DNA of 64,000 bases from Phycisphaerae bacterium (GCA_035275405.1 DATEMU010000011.1:87831-151830); one strand, 5' to 3'. Positions 1 to 9,937 are shown, counted from the first letter of the stretch. Numbers and translations: made by a program. Notes: a model not told the origin generated them from the sequence alone.

Positions 1-2094
1 GCCTTGGGACCGTTCGGCGTTTTGCCAGCCGCCGCCCCCGCCCCCGCCGTAGTGCTGCCAGTCGCCCGTACCCTCACGCTTGTACACATTTCCGTCCTTA
101 CCCGCATAGACGTTGTTCTGCGGCCCTTTCACGACGGCGCCGCCCTGGTTGCCCTGGACGCCCCACATCGACTTGCCGCCCGAAGTCTCGGCCCAGCCGG
201 CGCGACCGGCTTCTCCGGAGACGTGGCCGCCCGCGGCCCATTGATCCCCCTTGGTCGCGACGCTGTGGCCCCACGACTGGTAGCCGTTGGTCGCGCTGGC
301 GTGGGCGCGCGAGACGCCAGTGTAGGGGTTGTAGGCCTGGTGGACCTCGCCCGCGCCGTACGGTCCGTAGTGGTAAGCGCCGCGGGAGAAGGCGCCGGTG
401 ACGGAGTTGTAACCCGCGTAGTGCGCGGCGCCGCCGTAGGGACCGTAGTAGCCGCAACTGCGATAGTAGCCGCCGTAGCCGTAGTGATACGCGGCGGCGC
501 ATCCGTAGGAATAGTACGCGGGCGTACACGCGTAGTATGAGTTGCTTGAGCCGGCCAAGAGCGCGCCGGTCAACATGCCCGCGCCGAACATCAGCGTCCC
601 CGTGGCCGCGACGTACTCTCCCGAATAGCCGCTGGTGTAGCCGACTTGCACCGTGTCCGGCGTCGAGTCGTATACCTTGACGTAGGTGACGTTGTAAACC
701 GGACTCGAAGACGGAATGGTGTAGATCTGCGGCGGCACGGACGCGCAGACGGTCCATGGACCGGTCGCCGACGGCGCCATAAACCAGACGCCCTGACTGC
801 AGCAATAGTATTTTTGATCAAGGCCTATGACTTCGTACGGCGAATTGACGGCATAGGACATCGACGTGCCGTCAATGGGTTTGAACTTGGGCGGGCCGTC
901 GTATTCGACCTTCACCTTCGCTTCGCTGCGCTTGATCGTGGCCAAGTGTGGGACGGAGGCCAGTAGCGTCGCGTCGCGGGCTTGAGAGGTGCCGGGAACG
1001 TTTGCGAGGACATCCGCAACGGGGCTGTCTAGCGGGATTTTTGCGAAATCCGGCGGCAGGCTGGTCGTGGCGGCCGACCACGGGCCCATCAGGGAGTCGG
1101 CGCTGAACCAGCGCCCCGCGACCATGAAGTAGGTCTTGTCGCTGTTGGTTTCGAGAAACAGCGGCATGGTCGGGTTGCTCACGTACATCAGAGCAGTGCC
1201 GGCGATGGGCGTGTAGGCCGGCTCGCCCTGGGTCACGATGAGTTCCGCGGGTTCGATACTGGCGAATACGCGCGGGGATGGCGATTGCTTGCCGGGGATG
1301 TTCTTGCGGACGCTGTCCCATACGGGATCGGTGGGCAGGTTATTGAATTCCGAGGGCAGGCCCTGCGCGGCGGCCCAGGGACCCTTGGCGGCATCAGGGG
1401 CGGTCAGCCACGAATCACTGTTCTGGAGGTAGTATTGGGAGTCCTTTTCGTTAAGGAACACCGGCCAATTGGTATTCACGGCGGCCATGAGCCGCGTACC
1501 CTTGATAGGGCGGAACTGGGGCGCCCCCATGAAGATCACGAGTATGGCGGGCTGATCGCTGTAGAGAATCTTGGGCGGATCGAGGTTGACGTTGACGGCG
1601 GGCGGTTTGTTTGGCGCGTCGTGCAAGCAGGCAAGGACGCGGTCCAGCGACACTTCGAGGTAGTCTTTTTTCGGCAGCACCTCATGGGCGATCTTCTTGA
1701 GGGATTCGGTCTGTGAGGCGGAGGCCGGCGGAAAGCGGACATTGGTTTGCAGATTCGTGATCATGACGACGTTGCGGTCGTGATCGACGAAGGTGTCGCC
1801 CTTGACTTCCAGAACTCCGTAGACAGGCTCCTTTTTGTGATGCTCAACCGCCATGGCCATGCGGAAGCAGATCTTCGCGTAGTTGTCCCATTGGTCGATC
1901 TGGGGCTGATAGAGAATGACCTTGTCGCGGTGCTTTTCGAAGACGCGCGGCCAAGTCGGCTCGGAGCGGTCCGGGGCGTCCGCCGCCGGCGCGCCGGTGT
2001 CACCGGTCTGAGCCGAGGCGGTCGAGACGGCGACGAGCATTATCGTGTTGAGTGAGAAGAAAACGAGAAACGTCAATCGGGGTGTGGTACACAT
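1..2094 (-). CDS. Large secreted YG-rich protein, C-terminus off the left edge
   Basis: The minus strand is open from ATG 2094 to base 1, 698 codons without a stop, so the C-terminus lies outside the window. AAGGAG lies about 8 bases before the ATG. The protein starts with a signal peptide ending near SASA/TASA-Q. Three copies of a unit follow, each with an aromatic pair and a GPW motif (segments around QNSDSWL...KGPW, VAGRWFS...MGPW and SQGVWFM...TGPW). A hydrophobic patch (FGAGMLTGALLAG), a Tyr/Gly-rich stretch and a collagen-like Gly-rich tail come next. Similar proteins in databases are often labelled carbohydrate-binding family V/XII; I recall this only by resemblance. Function is unknown. 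It is the last visible gene of the sulfatase run, 63 bp after the LssY_C gene. Confidence 0.85.
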   Translation of the reverse strand, partial: MCTTPRLTFLVFFSLNTIMLVAVSTASAQTGDTGAPAADAPDRSEPTWPRVFEKHRDKVILYQPQIDQWDNYAKICFRMAMAVEHHKKEPVYGVLEVKGDTFVDHDRNVVMITNLQTNVRFPPASASQTESLKKIAHEVLPKKDYLEVSLDRVLACLHDAPNKPPAVNVNLDPPKILYSDQPAILVIFMGAPQFRPIKGTRLMAAVNTNWPVFLNEKDSQYYLQNSDSWLTAPDAAKGPWAAAQGLPSEFNNLPTDPVWDSVRKNIPGKQSPSPRVFASIEPAELIVTQGEPAYTPIAGTALMYVSNPTMPLFLETNSDKTYFMVAGRWFSADSLMGPWSAATTSLPPDFAKIPLDSPVADVLANVPGTSQARDATLLASVPHLATIKRSEAKVKVEYDGPPKFKPIDGTSMSYAVNSPYEVIGLDQKYYCCSQGVWFMAPSATGPWTVCASVPPQIYTIPSSSPVYNVTYVKVYDSTPDTVQVGYTSGYSGEYVAATGTLMFGAGMLTGALLAGSSNSYYACTPAYYSYGCAAAYHYGYGGYYRSCGYYGPYGGAAHYAGYNSVTGAFSRGAYHYGPYGAGEVHQAYNPYTGVSRAHASATNGYQSWGHSVATKGDQWAAGGHVSGEAGRAGWAETSGGKSMWGVQGNQGGAVVKGPQNNVYAGKDGNVYKREGTGDWQHYGGGGGGGWQNAERSQG

Positions 2095-2157
2095 CGCACT
2101 CACTCCTTTCATTTTGATGCGGCAATTCAACAGCAACGCGATGAGGAGGCCGGGGCC

Positions 2158-2961
2158 TCACGGGACAGGGGAGGGCGAGTGCTCCTTTACCAGTAAAGTA
2201 ATGTAACCGATCGCCAGGCGCCCGTCACTCTGCCAGGGGTCGCCTTCGCCATTTCGACCCTCTTTTTGCCTTTGAAACGATTCGATCCAACTCACGGTAG
2301 TAAGGACGCCCGCCCTCCGGAGGTCGTCCATCAAAAGGTCTCGATCGGCATCGACGTTGGGCGAAATGTGGTGGGTAATCTGCCCGGTCAGATGGCTGAA
2401 CCCGACGTGGGTATCAAAAGTGGCGGCCCCCCACCACAGCGGCCGCCCCTGGTCGTCGAGTTTGTCAGACCGCCAGAACCGCACGTGGTGCCGCTCGCGC
2501 GGGTTGTCGCCGACAGGCTTTTCGAAGGCGAGGTCCTGCTTTCGGCCGAAGAGAAACAGCGGGCTGACCGGGGCCTCGTCGAAGGGCCGTTTGAAAACCA
2601 CGCCTACGGCGATGCGCAGTGAACTTTCGATAGTGATGGGATCGGCGGGATACCAGCCGGCCGCGAGCATTCCCCGATGCAGTTGTTCGTCCGATCCAAC
2701 GAGGGCGACGTTCAACGGATCGCCGGGGAGGCCGCTTTTGGTATGGGTCACGGTCGCGGCGTCGGCCAGCGCGGGATGGCGCTCTTCGTGGCGGCGCCAG
2801 ACGAGGGGCAGAATCAGGAAGGCGACGGCGACATAGATGATCACGAGACCGACGAGCAGACGGATCGCCCGATGAAGCCCGACGCGGCGTCTGAGGGGGG
2901 CAGAGATATCGGCTTGCAGCACGGTCTCAACATTTCTGTCACGGCTTCCCATTCGAACCAT
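2158..2961 (-). CDS. LssY_C domain membrane-anchored protein
   Basis: The 267-residue protein has one N-terminal membrane segment (about residues 33-55, LLVGLVIIYVAVAFLILPLVW) and then a soluble region. That region resembles the LssY C-terminal domain: it has KSGLPGDPLNVALVG, a GWYPADP segment and the RHHVRFW motif. LssY_C was named from a Legionella type I secretion locus, but its biochemical role is not established. The start lies 12 bp after the HupE/UreJ-like stop, so it is probably co-transcribed. Family call good, function unknown. Confidence 0.8.
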   Translation of the reverse strand: MVRMGSRDRNVETVLQADISAPLRRRVGLHRAIRLLVGLVIIYVAVAFLILPLVWRRHEERHPALADAATVTHTKSGLPGDPLNVALVGSDEQLHRGMLAAGWYPADPITIESSLRIAVGVVFKRPFDEAPVSPLFLFGRKQDLAFEKPVGDNPRERHHVRFWRSDKLDDQGRPLWWGAATFDTHVGFSHLTGQITHHISPNVDADRDLLMDDLRRAGVLTTVSWIESFQRQKEGRNGEGDPWQSDGRLAIGYITLLVKEHSPSPVP

Positions 2962-2973
2962 ACCTGGCGGAGG

Positions 2974-3987
2974 TTAGAACTGCGCAATCCGCTCAAGACA
3001 CCAGAAGGCGCCCAGCGCGCCAATGCAAGTTGCAGTTAGTGAAGTCATGCGTTGGGTCACTACGGAGGGGAATTCGAATCTGCTGGCGACAGCGATTAGG
3101 GCTACCGTCGCCGCGATGAACGCAATTTGCCCTAATTCCACACCAATGTTGAAGCACAGCAGGGCGAGGGGGATCGCATTTTCCGGCAGACCGGCCTCGC
3201 TGAGCGCGCCGGCGAAGCCGAACCCGTGCAGCAGCCCAAACGCGAACGCAATCACCCATGGCCGGCGCGCCGTCAATCCCGGTTTGCCCTGCCTTCCGTG
3301 TACGATTTCCGCCGCCACAAACACGATGCTCAGCGCGATGACGGCCTCCACAGGCTTCTGTGGCACGTCGACGAATCCGAGCGTGGCCGCCGCGAGCGTG
3401 AGGCTGTGGGCCACGGTGAACGCGGTCACCGTCGCCACGACGCGCCGCCAGCCCCGCACCAGCAAGAGCAACGCCAGCACGAACAACAGGTGATCAATGC
3501 CGCCCCAGATGTGTTCGATTCCCAGCCACAAATAGGTTCCCGCCACGCTCCATCGGGTTGGCGTCGCGGCCATCTCCATCCACGGCTGTGAGGGGCGCAC
3601 GAGGGCCGCCCCTTTGGTGCCGTCCAGCATCTCGAAGCGCACCAGCACGTCGGTGATCGTCAGTTGAAGTCCCGGAAACTCAATGCGCTTGCCGGCGAGG
3701 CCCCGCGGTCCGGCCTCAATCCAGCGCCGTTCGAGCCGCGAATCGGTCAACTCCTGCACGACGGGATCTCTCAGACTCCGGACGTCGTCGGGTAGCTTCA
3801 AGACGACGGGCAGGCGCATGCCGGCCAAGACCGGAGTGCGCCAGAGCACGCTGAACCGGCTGGGCGCGGTTTCCTTGAGTTCGAGATATGCGGGACGAGT
3901 TTCGTGCGCCTGAGCCGATGAGAACGCGCACAGCACTGCCAGCACAATGCCGGTTATGGTCTGCCGAGCGCGTTGCTGACGCATCAT
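2974..3987 (-). CDS. HupE/UreJ-2 family membrane protein
   Basis: The 337-residue protein has a signal peptide, an exported N-terminal domain beginning HETRPAYLELKE, and a multi-pass membrane part. The membrane part shows the family's His/Asp motifs: EHIWGGIDHLLF, AHSLTLA, LLHGFGFA and CFNIGVELGQ. HupE/UreJ proteins are thought to be nickel or cobalt permeases. This extracytoplasmic-domain subtype (HupE_UreJ_2) lies away from hydrogenase or urease genes, so the substrate is open. Its ATG overlaps the stop of the parvulin gene by 4 bases (ATGA type), implying translational coupling. No hydrogenase or urease gene is seen in the window. Confidence 0.87.
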   Translation of the reverse strand: MMRQQRARQTITGIVLAVLCAFSSAQAHETRPAYLELKETAPSRFSVLWRTPVLAGMRLPVVLKLPDDVRSLRDPVVQELTDSRLERRWIEAGPRGLAGKRIEFPGLQLTITDVLVRFEMLDGTKGAALVRPSQPWMEMAATPTRWSVAGTYLWLGIEHIWGGIDHLLFVLALLLLVRGWRRVVATVTAFTVAHSLTLAAATLGFVDVPQKPVEAVIALSIVFVAAEIVHGRQGKPGLTARRPWVIAFAFGLLHGFGFAGALSEAGLPENAIPLALLCFNIGVELGQIAFIAATVALIAVASRFEFPSVVTQRMTSLTATCIGALGAFWCLERIAQF

Positions 3988-4916
3988 TGTGCGCCCCCGC
4001 TCAAGGGGCCAGAGGCGGCAGCGGTAGCGTCCGCGGACGGCGCCGCAGCCGTACTTGCGCTCTCCGGCGGCTCGGGCACCAGCACGGTGTATTTGGCCCG
4101 GAGCTCCTGATACGCCTTCTGCCAGGCCAGCGCCTTCTGCTCACCGAGCCATGCCGTCTTCACGTCCGGCTCCACTTCCTCGAAGTCTGGCACGCGACCG
4201 GGAATCGCGGTGTCCACGAACACCAAATGCCAACCGAAGCCGGACTCGATCGGCCCCTGCCACGAACCGATCGGGAGATTCGCAACCGCCTGGGCGAACT
4301 GCGGCCCGAATTCCTTGCCAAGATAATCCGGCGCGCGGTCGCGGTAATACTCCTGGGACATGAACGAGTCGGCGAATGAGTCGGGGAGCTGCACATCCTC
4401 CGACTGGCCGCCGAGCTGCGCCATCGCCTTGGCCGCGTCGTCACGAGCGCGTTCCCCGCGACGGTCGGGGGAGAAGTAGAGATGCCGAAAGCTGATGCGC
4501 CTGGGCATGGCAAACTTGTCGGAGTACTTCGCGTACCATGTTCTGAGCTCGGCGTTGGTCGGCTCGCGCGCTGCGGCGGTGTCCTCGGCCAGGAATTGCA
4601 TCTTTTGCGCCATGCGTCGCTTTACGATGGTGTCTTCTCTGTCGAGGCCCATTTCCAGCCCTTCACGATACAGAACTTCTTCCTGCACCTTGTTTTCAAC
4701 CAGACGCGCGAATTCCTCGGCTGTCGGCTGGCGTTTCCATTGCGCCTGGAAGACCAGCACGAGCTGGCCGAGGTCGTCGAGGGACAGTCGAATCTCCTTG
4801 GACGACGGCGCCGGTTCGCGCGCCGGTTGTACATAGCGGAACACGGCAAACAGTGCCGCTCCGATCAGGGTAAAGTGCAACAGTGGTTCATGTAACAGGC
4901 GTTTCATGAGATGCAT
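3984..4916 (-). CDS. Membrane-anchored parvulin-type peptidyl-prolyl isomerase
   Basis: The 310-residue protein has an N-terminal membrane anchor (about residues 11-25, LLHFTLIGAALFAVF), a SurA/PpiD-like helical chaperone part (EEFARLVENKVQEEVLYREG) and a parvulin domain. The domain begins around RISFRHLYFS and ends in PIGSWQGPIESGFGWHLVFV. The C-terminus is a Pro/Ala/Ser-rich tail. Parvulins help fold exported proteins outside the inner membrane. Here the likely clients are the exported sulfatase and DUF3604 proteins encoded just upstream, which is inference from position. It follows the DUF3604 gene by 100 bp and overlaps the HupE/UreJ-like gene. Confidence 0.87.
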   Translation of the reverse strand: MHLMKRLLHEPLLHFTLIGAALFAVFRYVQPAREPAPSSKEIRLSLDDLGQLVLVFQAQWKRQPTAEEFARLVENKVQEEVLYREGLEMGLDREDTIVKRRMAQKMQFLAEDTAAAREPTNAELRTWYAKYSDKFAMPRRISFRHLYFSPDRRGERARDDAAKAMAQLGGQSEDVQLPDSFADSFMSQEYYRDRAPDYLGKEFGPQFAQAVANLPIGSWQGPIESGFGWHLVFVDTAIPGRVPDFEEVEPDVKTAWLGEQKALAWQKAYQELRAKYTVLVPEPPESASTAAAPSADATAAASGPLSGGAQ

Positions 4917-5016
4917 AACTTGCAGCGCGACCCGAGACTACTGCGTCGGGGCCTGCGCTTTCGAGTCTGTTAAGCGCGCAAACATTGCATTCGTTGCTAC
5001 TACGGCCTAGCTCGAC

Positions 5017-7329
5017 TTATTCCTGCGTACCGGGGTGCGGGTCAATATCGGTGTGCAGGAAGGCGTCCTGACTTCGCTTGTCGTACTCGCCCTTGTTTAG
5101 CTTCACGAGGTTGGACGGACCTTTGGCAAGGATCTCGTAGTTGGCATAGCCGAATTCGTTGTTGCGCGCCGCAAAATACTGGTCGGCGAGCTTGTACACC
5201 GCCAGCGCGAATGGCGTACCGCCAACATTGATCACGAGCTTGCCGTTATTAATTGAATACGGCGTGGGCAAGGTCTGGTAATCGTCCCTTGGCAGATTTC
5301 CAGTCCCGCTGGGCAACGTCGCACGCCCGCCGATGTGCAGCGTGAGGGCGTTCCCTTCGGTATCGAAACGAACTTTGAACGGTTCGCCCGTTACGTTGTT
5401 GCGCAGCCAGATGGATTTGCCGACGAGAAGGGCCTTCAACTGCTCGTCGTCGAGCGCCGTCGCTTTTTTGGCTTTAAGTTCGGAAACGGTCAGGCCAGGT
5501 TTGGCTTCCTTGCGCGCTTCGGCGCTGGGCGTGTACCAGATGGGTGAGCTCCAGGCGCGTTCCTGAACGGTGGCCGGCACGACATCGGGCGGCGCGATTC
5601 CAACTTCACGCGCTTGGATGGTTGTCCAGCGCGGCGTGGGAATCTCCAAAACGCGTGCGTAGTAGAAGGCGTGCAGACTTGGGTCAAAGTTTGGATCGGT
5701 CCACACCGCATTGAGTTGCACTGCGCCAACCGTGTTTTCGTATGTGGCATTCTTGATGTCCACCGTGCTTTGAATTGGCGGCACTGAATCCGTCGTGGGG
5801 TCCATTTTGCGGTCGCCGGCCCAGACTACGTCGTAGATGTTCTCGAAACTCTGGCCGCTCTTCGTCCAGCCCTTGATGATTTGAACGCGATCCAGGTTGC
5901 CCGAGGTCGGGTCCTTCACCCCCCAGACGATGAAGGTCGGGGCCTTCGCCTTGAGGGGCGGCAGGTCGCCACCCATGGGTACGCCACCGGCATAGGCTGG
6001 TTTGACCCAATCGTTCTGCTTCAACATGGCCGCGTCGTAATCCCAACCGCCGAAGAAGCGAATCTTGATGCGCGGGCCGCTCGTGCCAAAAGTCTCCTTG
6101 CGGTACATCGCGTCCCAGATCGAAGCGCGGGTGTTTTCTTCGGCCCACACACCGGACAGGCCGGCGGGACTTTCGAGGCGCACGTCCAACCCGGTGAAGA
6201 TGTGACCGGCCATGCGGGTTTCAATGGCGCCGTCATTGATGCCATGGCCGCCATAGAAGTTGTTTTGGCGATATGGACTTCCGGAATTGTGCGAATCGGA
6301 TCCGCATACGAAGCCGAATTTGTAAGGGTTGTAGCCGTTCGCGTCCTGTAGCGCCAGGCCGTCCTTCAACGCCTGCCGCGCGTAGCTGCCGACAATCTTT
6401 GGGATCCGGCCGGACTCTTCAGGAAGACCGATCAGAAAACTCGTAATCTCGTAATTGGCGAATTCATCGTTCGGGGAAAGCAAGGGGTGGGTCTCGGATT
6501 GCCCTTTGATCTGCTTGATCTCGATCAAGCGCTCGTTGCGCATGCGTGCGTCCGCCCAGGCGGCGTCGATGGGCCGGCCAAGACTGTCAACGTCGGTCGG
6601 ATACATCCAGCCGTCGCTCAAATTGGCGTTGTGAGAGATGGCCAGCAGCTCGTTGCCGGCCTTGCGCTGCGCGTCCATCCACCTCCACAAGTCCTCCGGA
6701 TGCCAGGAGTCCAGCATGCTGAACGGCATGTCGCAGACATGGGCGGAATCGCGGAAGTAAATGTTGCGATGCAGATTGCGATTATTGTACTGCGAGGTGT
6801 ACTCGTAGGAGCAGAACGCAGTGAACTTGCCCGGATGGTTATTCTCGTCGGCGAGTTTGCAGTTCTCTTTCCAGATCGTGCCGGCCACCTCCGGACTCAT
6901 GAACGCTTTGATGGGCGGTTTGCTGACGAGCGAGACGAGATAAGTGAATACCTTGAGAACTTCCTGGGGATTGTCCGGATCCTTGAGGATCAGTCCCTGG
7001 GCCTCCGGCATCTTGCTGACAGCCGAGCCTGGGGTATTGGCTTGCTTGGTGACCCCAACGTACTCGGAGTGGTCGGTCACACCCATCCAGTCCAGCGGCG
7101 TGTCAATCCTGATGTCATAGCCCTGCGGATGCTTGAGCGTCTGGCCTTGCGCATACTTGTAGGCTTCGTTCGGCCCCGTGAGGTGATTGCCGAACAACCA
7201 GGCGTCTACCGACCAACTGGTGTGGATGTGTTGTTCGCCGAAATAGGCGTCGCGTTCCGGATTCGGTGCGGCGATTGACGGCGCCACCGCGGCCAAGCTC
7301 AGGGTTATAGCGGTAATCAGTTTTTTCAT
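5017..7329 (-). CDS. DUF3604 family exported protein
   Basis: The 770-residue protein has a clear signal peptide (MKKLITAITLSLAAVAPSIAA). The body matches the DUF3604 family: an early FGEQHIHTSWSVDAW motif, DWMGVTDHSEYVGV, an ISHNANLSDG segment and VCGSDSHNSG. The HxHxS, DH and DxH pattern is what a PHP-type metal-dependent hydrolase would use, so a periplasmic metallo-hydrolase is plausible. No activity is firmly established for the family as far as I know. It sits 94 bp downstream of the sulfatase in the same direction, an association that suggests a shared substrate. Confidence 0.88.
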   Translation of the reverse strand: MKKLITAITLSLAAVAPSIAAPNPERDAYFGEQHIHTSWSVDAWLFGNHLTGPNEAYKYAQGQTLKHPQGYDIRIDTPLDWMGVTDHSEYVGVTKQANTPGSAVSKMPEAQGLILKDPDNPQEVLKVFTYLVSLVSKPPIKAFMSPEVAGTIWKENCKLADENNHPGKFTAFCSYEYTSQYNNRNLHRNIYFRDSAHVCDMPFSMLDSWHPEDLWRWMDAQRKAGNELLAISHNANLSDGWMYPTDVDSLGRPIDAAWADARMRNERLIEIKQIKGQSETHPLLSPNDEFANYEITSFLIGLPEESGRIPKIVGSYARQALKDGLALQDANGYNPYKFGFVCGSDSHNSGSPYRQNNFYGGHGINDGAIETRMAGHIFTGLDVRLESPAGLSGVWAEENTRASIWDAMYRKETFGTSGPRIKIRFFGGWDYDAAMLKQNDWVKPAYAGGVPMGGDLPPLKAKAPTFIVWGVKDPTSGNLDRVQIIKGWTKSGQSFENIYDVVWAGDRKMDPTTDSVPPIQSTVDIKNATYENTVGAVQLNAVWTDPNFDPSLHAFYYARVLEIPTPRWTTIQAREVGIAPPDVVPATVQERAWSSPIWYTPSAEARKEAKPGLTVSELKAKKATALDDEQLKALLVGKSIWLRNNVTGEPFKVRFDTEGNALTLHIGGRATLPSGTGNLPRDDYQTLPTPYSINNGKLVINVGGTPFALAVYKLADQYFAARNNEFGYANYEILAKGPSNLVKLNKGEYDKRSQDAFLHTDIDPHPGTQE

Positions 7330-7423
7330 CTTGACCTCACATTCCTGCGTGAATCTGGTGGTCGCGCGGCAACGCCGGATGACGCGGGCACCGCGCGGCT
7401 CCCAACCGGTAGAGCGCCGACCC

Positions 7424-9937
7424 TTACTCGCGGCCGGCGGCGGCTTGCTTCATGCCCTCTTCGAGCTTTTTGATTTCCTCGGGGCTCAGTTTCGGTCGGT
7501 CAACCTTGATCGTGAGTTTGTTGAGCTTCCCGGTAAAGGTGAACGGAGGGCGGTAGTCCGCATCGTTCACGCCGGTCAGCGTGTCGGAGCCGACGTCGAA
7601 GGCCTCGTCCCACTGCAGAATCATGGGCAGCGTATGCGGCATGGATTCAGTGGCCACGGTTTTTCCATCCACTTTGAGTGTTCCGGTGCCGGGGCGGCCA
7701 AGACCGCTCATGTTGTTGAAGGCGAGCGTCCCGACGCCGAGACCGTCATACTTGAAGTCGAATTCGACAATGTGCCGGCCGGGCGAAAGCGCTTCCGGTC
7801 CTTCCCACTTGATGCGCTTCAGATCAATGAGGTTCCACAGGAACACCGGCCTGCCCTTGAGCAGGTAAAACCCATAGCCGGCGAAGCGACCGCCGGAGGT
7901 GAGGATCATGCCCTCCGCGCCACCTTGCGGCACTTCAATGTCCGCGGTGATCGTATAGGAGCTGTTGAGAATGGCGGGAGAGTCGCCCTGCGGCAGGCCG
8001 GTCATGGGTCGCGTATAGACGAACTCGGTGCGACCGGCGGTGATGTTCGGGCGCGGGGCCACGATGCGGGCGGCCACGGAGGCGTCCATCGGGAAGACCT
8101 GATATTTCTTCGCCTCCGCGATGAACATCTCCTTCAGTTGCTTCACTTTTTCCGGATGCTGGTCCGCGAGGTTCCGGGACTGGCTGAAGTCCTTGCTCAG
8201 GTCGTAGAGTTCGAGCACCTGGTTGTTGAGCGGGTCGGGATTGGCGGGGCCGAAGGCCTCCCACGGCGCGCGGTTGACCTTGGTGGCAAGGAGCCAGCCA
8301 TCGTGATACAGGGCCCACTGGCCGAACATCTCGAAATACTGGGTTTTGTGTCGTGAGGGTTCTTTGGCATTCTTCTCGTCGAAGGTATAGACCAGGCTCG
8401 TGCCTTCGATCGGCGCCTGTCGGATGCCGTCCGCATATTCGGGAGCGGTGATCCCGCAGGCCTCGAGAATGGTGGGCACGATGTCAATGATGTGGCAGAA
8501 CTGTTCGCGCAGGCCGCCCTGATCCTTGATCCGCGCCGGCCAGGAAATGGCCATGCATTGACGGATACCGCCGAGTCTGGAAGCGTTCTGTTTGAACCAG
8601 GTGAAAGGCGTATCGAAGGCCCACGACCAGCCTGCCGACATGTGGTTGTAGGTCTCTTCCGTGCCCCAGACGTCGTACCACTTCATTTGTTCCTCGACCG
8701 GCATCTGGTTGATGCCGTTGAAGAACGCGACTTCGTTGGGCGTGCCCAGCGGGCCGCCCTCGGCGCTGGTGCCGTTGTCTCCGTTGATGTAGATGATGAG
8801 CGTGTTGTCGAGCTTGCCCATGTCCTCGACGGCCTGGATGACCCGGCCGATTTCGTGGTCGTTGTACGCTTCATAGGCCGCGAAGATTTCCACCTGCTTG
8901 ATATAGAGCTTTTTCTCTTCGGGCGTACAGTCGTCCCAGTTCTTGATGACCTGCGTGGGCCAGGGCTCAAGCTGGGTGTCCTTGGGGATCACGCCGAGGC
9001 GCTTCTGGTTCTCGAAGATTCGCTCGCGCACCTTGTTCCAACCGTCGTCGAACAAGTGCAAGGCACTGATCTTCTCCACCCACTCCCGGGTCGGATGATG
9101 CGGCGCGTGCGTCGCGCCAGGGGCATACTTGACGAAGAAAGGCTTGCCCGGATCAATCTGATGGATGCGATTCAAGTAATCAATAGCGTCGTCGGCCATT
9201 CCGGTGACCAGGTTCCAGCCCGGCTTGCCCTCAAAGGGATAGATTTGCGTTGTGTTGCGGAAAAGGTTCGGCTGCCATTGATTGGCGTCGCCGCCGACGA
9301 AGCCGAAGAAGTAGTCGAAGCCCTGCCCGATGGGCCAATTCTCAAAAGGCCCGACCTGGCTCGCCGCGAAGGCGGGGACGTTGTGGTCTTTGCCGAACCA
9401 GGAGGTGGCGTAGCCGTTCTCCTTGAGGATGCGACCGATGGTGGCCTTGTCCTTCGCAATGATGCTGTTGTAGCCGGGGAAGCCGGTGGATTGCTCGGAG
9501 ATCACGCCGAAGCCGGCCGAGTGATGATTGCGCCCGGTGATGAGCGCTGCGCGGGTCGGCGAGCAGAGCGCGGTGGAATGAATGTTGTTGTAGCGCAGGC
9601 CGTTCTTCGCGATGCGGTCCATGGTCGGTGTCGGGATAACGCCGCCGAACGTGCTGGGGACGCCGAAACCCGAGTCGTCGGTAATGATGAGCAGCACGTT
9701 GGGCGCTCCCTTGGGAGGCACAACGCGCGGCGCCCACCAGGCCTTGGAGCGCAGTGCATCATCCTTAATCACTCCATCGAACTTCGGATCAGGTGGCGGG
9801 AGTTGTTTTCCATCGATGGTGGTCGTCGCGCCGGGCGAACCGACTGTTCCCGTCGTCTCTTGCGAGTTCGCTCGGTTCGCGACGATGAATACCGCCAACG
9901 CCACAGCGCAGGCAACGCGCAAATTGGCACGCATCAT
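7424..9937 (-). CDS. Exported arylsulfatase (type I, formylglycine-dependent)
   Basis: The 837-residue alkaline-phosphatase-fold sulfatase has a signal peptide (residues 1-25). The metal-binding pair D87-D88 lies in LLIITDDSGFG. The maturation signature CSPTR has Cys125, which would become formylglycine, and the motif continues into LITGRNHHSAGFG. A C-terminal extension after about residue 620 (VAPRPNITAGRTEFVYTRP onward) looks beta-rich and is typical of the long arylsulfatases of this group. The substrate cannot be read from sequence. It is the first gene of the run leading to the secreted protein at the left edge. The AGGGAGA upstream of ATG 9937 is a good ribosome site. Its activating enzyme is not in the window. 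Confidence 0.92.
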   Translation of the reverse strand: MMRANLRVACAVALAVFIVANRANSQETTGTVGSPGATTTIDGKQLPPPDPKFDGVIKDDALRSKAWWAPRVVPPKGAPNVLLIITDDSGFGVPSTFGGVIPTPTMDRIAKNGLRYNNIHSTALCSPTRAALITGRNHHSAGFGVISEQSTGFPGYNSIIAKDKATIGRILKENGYATSWFGKDHNVPAFAASQVGPFENWPIGQGFDYFFGFVGGDANQWQPNLFRNTTQIYPFEGKPGWNLVTGMADDAIDYLNRIHQIDPGKPFFVKYAPGATHAPHHPTREWVEKISALHLFDDGWNKVRERIFENQKRLGVIPKDTQLEPWPTQVIKNWDDCTPEEKKLYIKQVEIFAAYEAYNDHEIGRVIQAVEDMGKLDNTLIIYINGDNGTSAEGGPLGTPNEVAFFNGINQMPVEEQMKWYDVWGTEETYNHMSAGWSWAFDTPFTWFKQNASRLGGIRQCMAISWPARIKDQGGLREQFCHIIDIVPTILEACGITAPEYADGIRQAPIEGTSLVYTFDEKNAKEPSRHKTQYFEMFGQWALYHDGWLLATKVNRAPWEAFGPANPDPLNNQVLELYDLSKDFSQSRNLADQHPEKVKQLKEMFIAEAKKYQVFPMDASVAARIVAPRPNITAGRTEFVYTRPMTGLPQGDSPAILNSSYTITADIEVPQGGAEGMILTSGGRFAGYGFYLLKGRPVFLWNLIDLKRIKWEGPEALSPGRHIVEFDFKYDGLGVGTLAFNNMSGLGRPGTGTLKVDGKTVATESMPHTLPMILQWDEAFDVGSDTLTGVNDADYRPPFTFTGKLNKLTIKVDRPKLSPEEIKKLEEGMKQAAAGRE

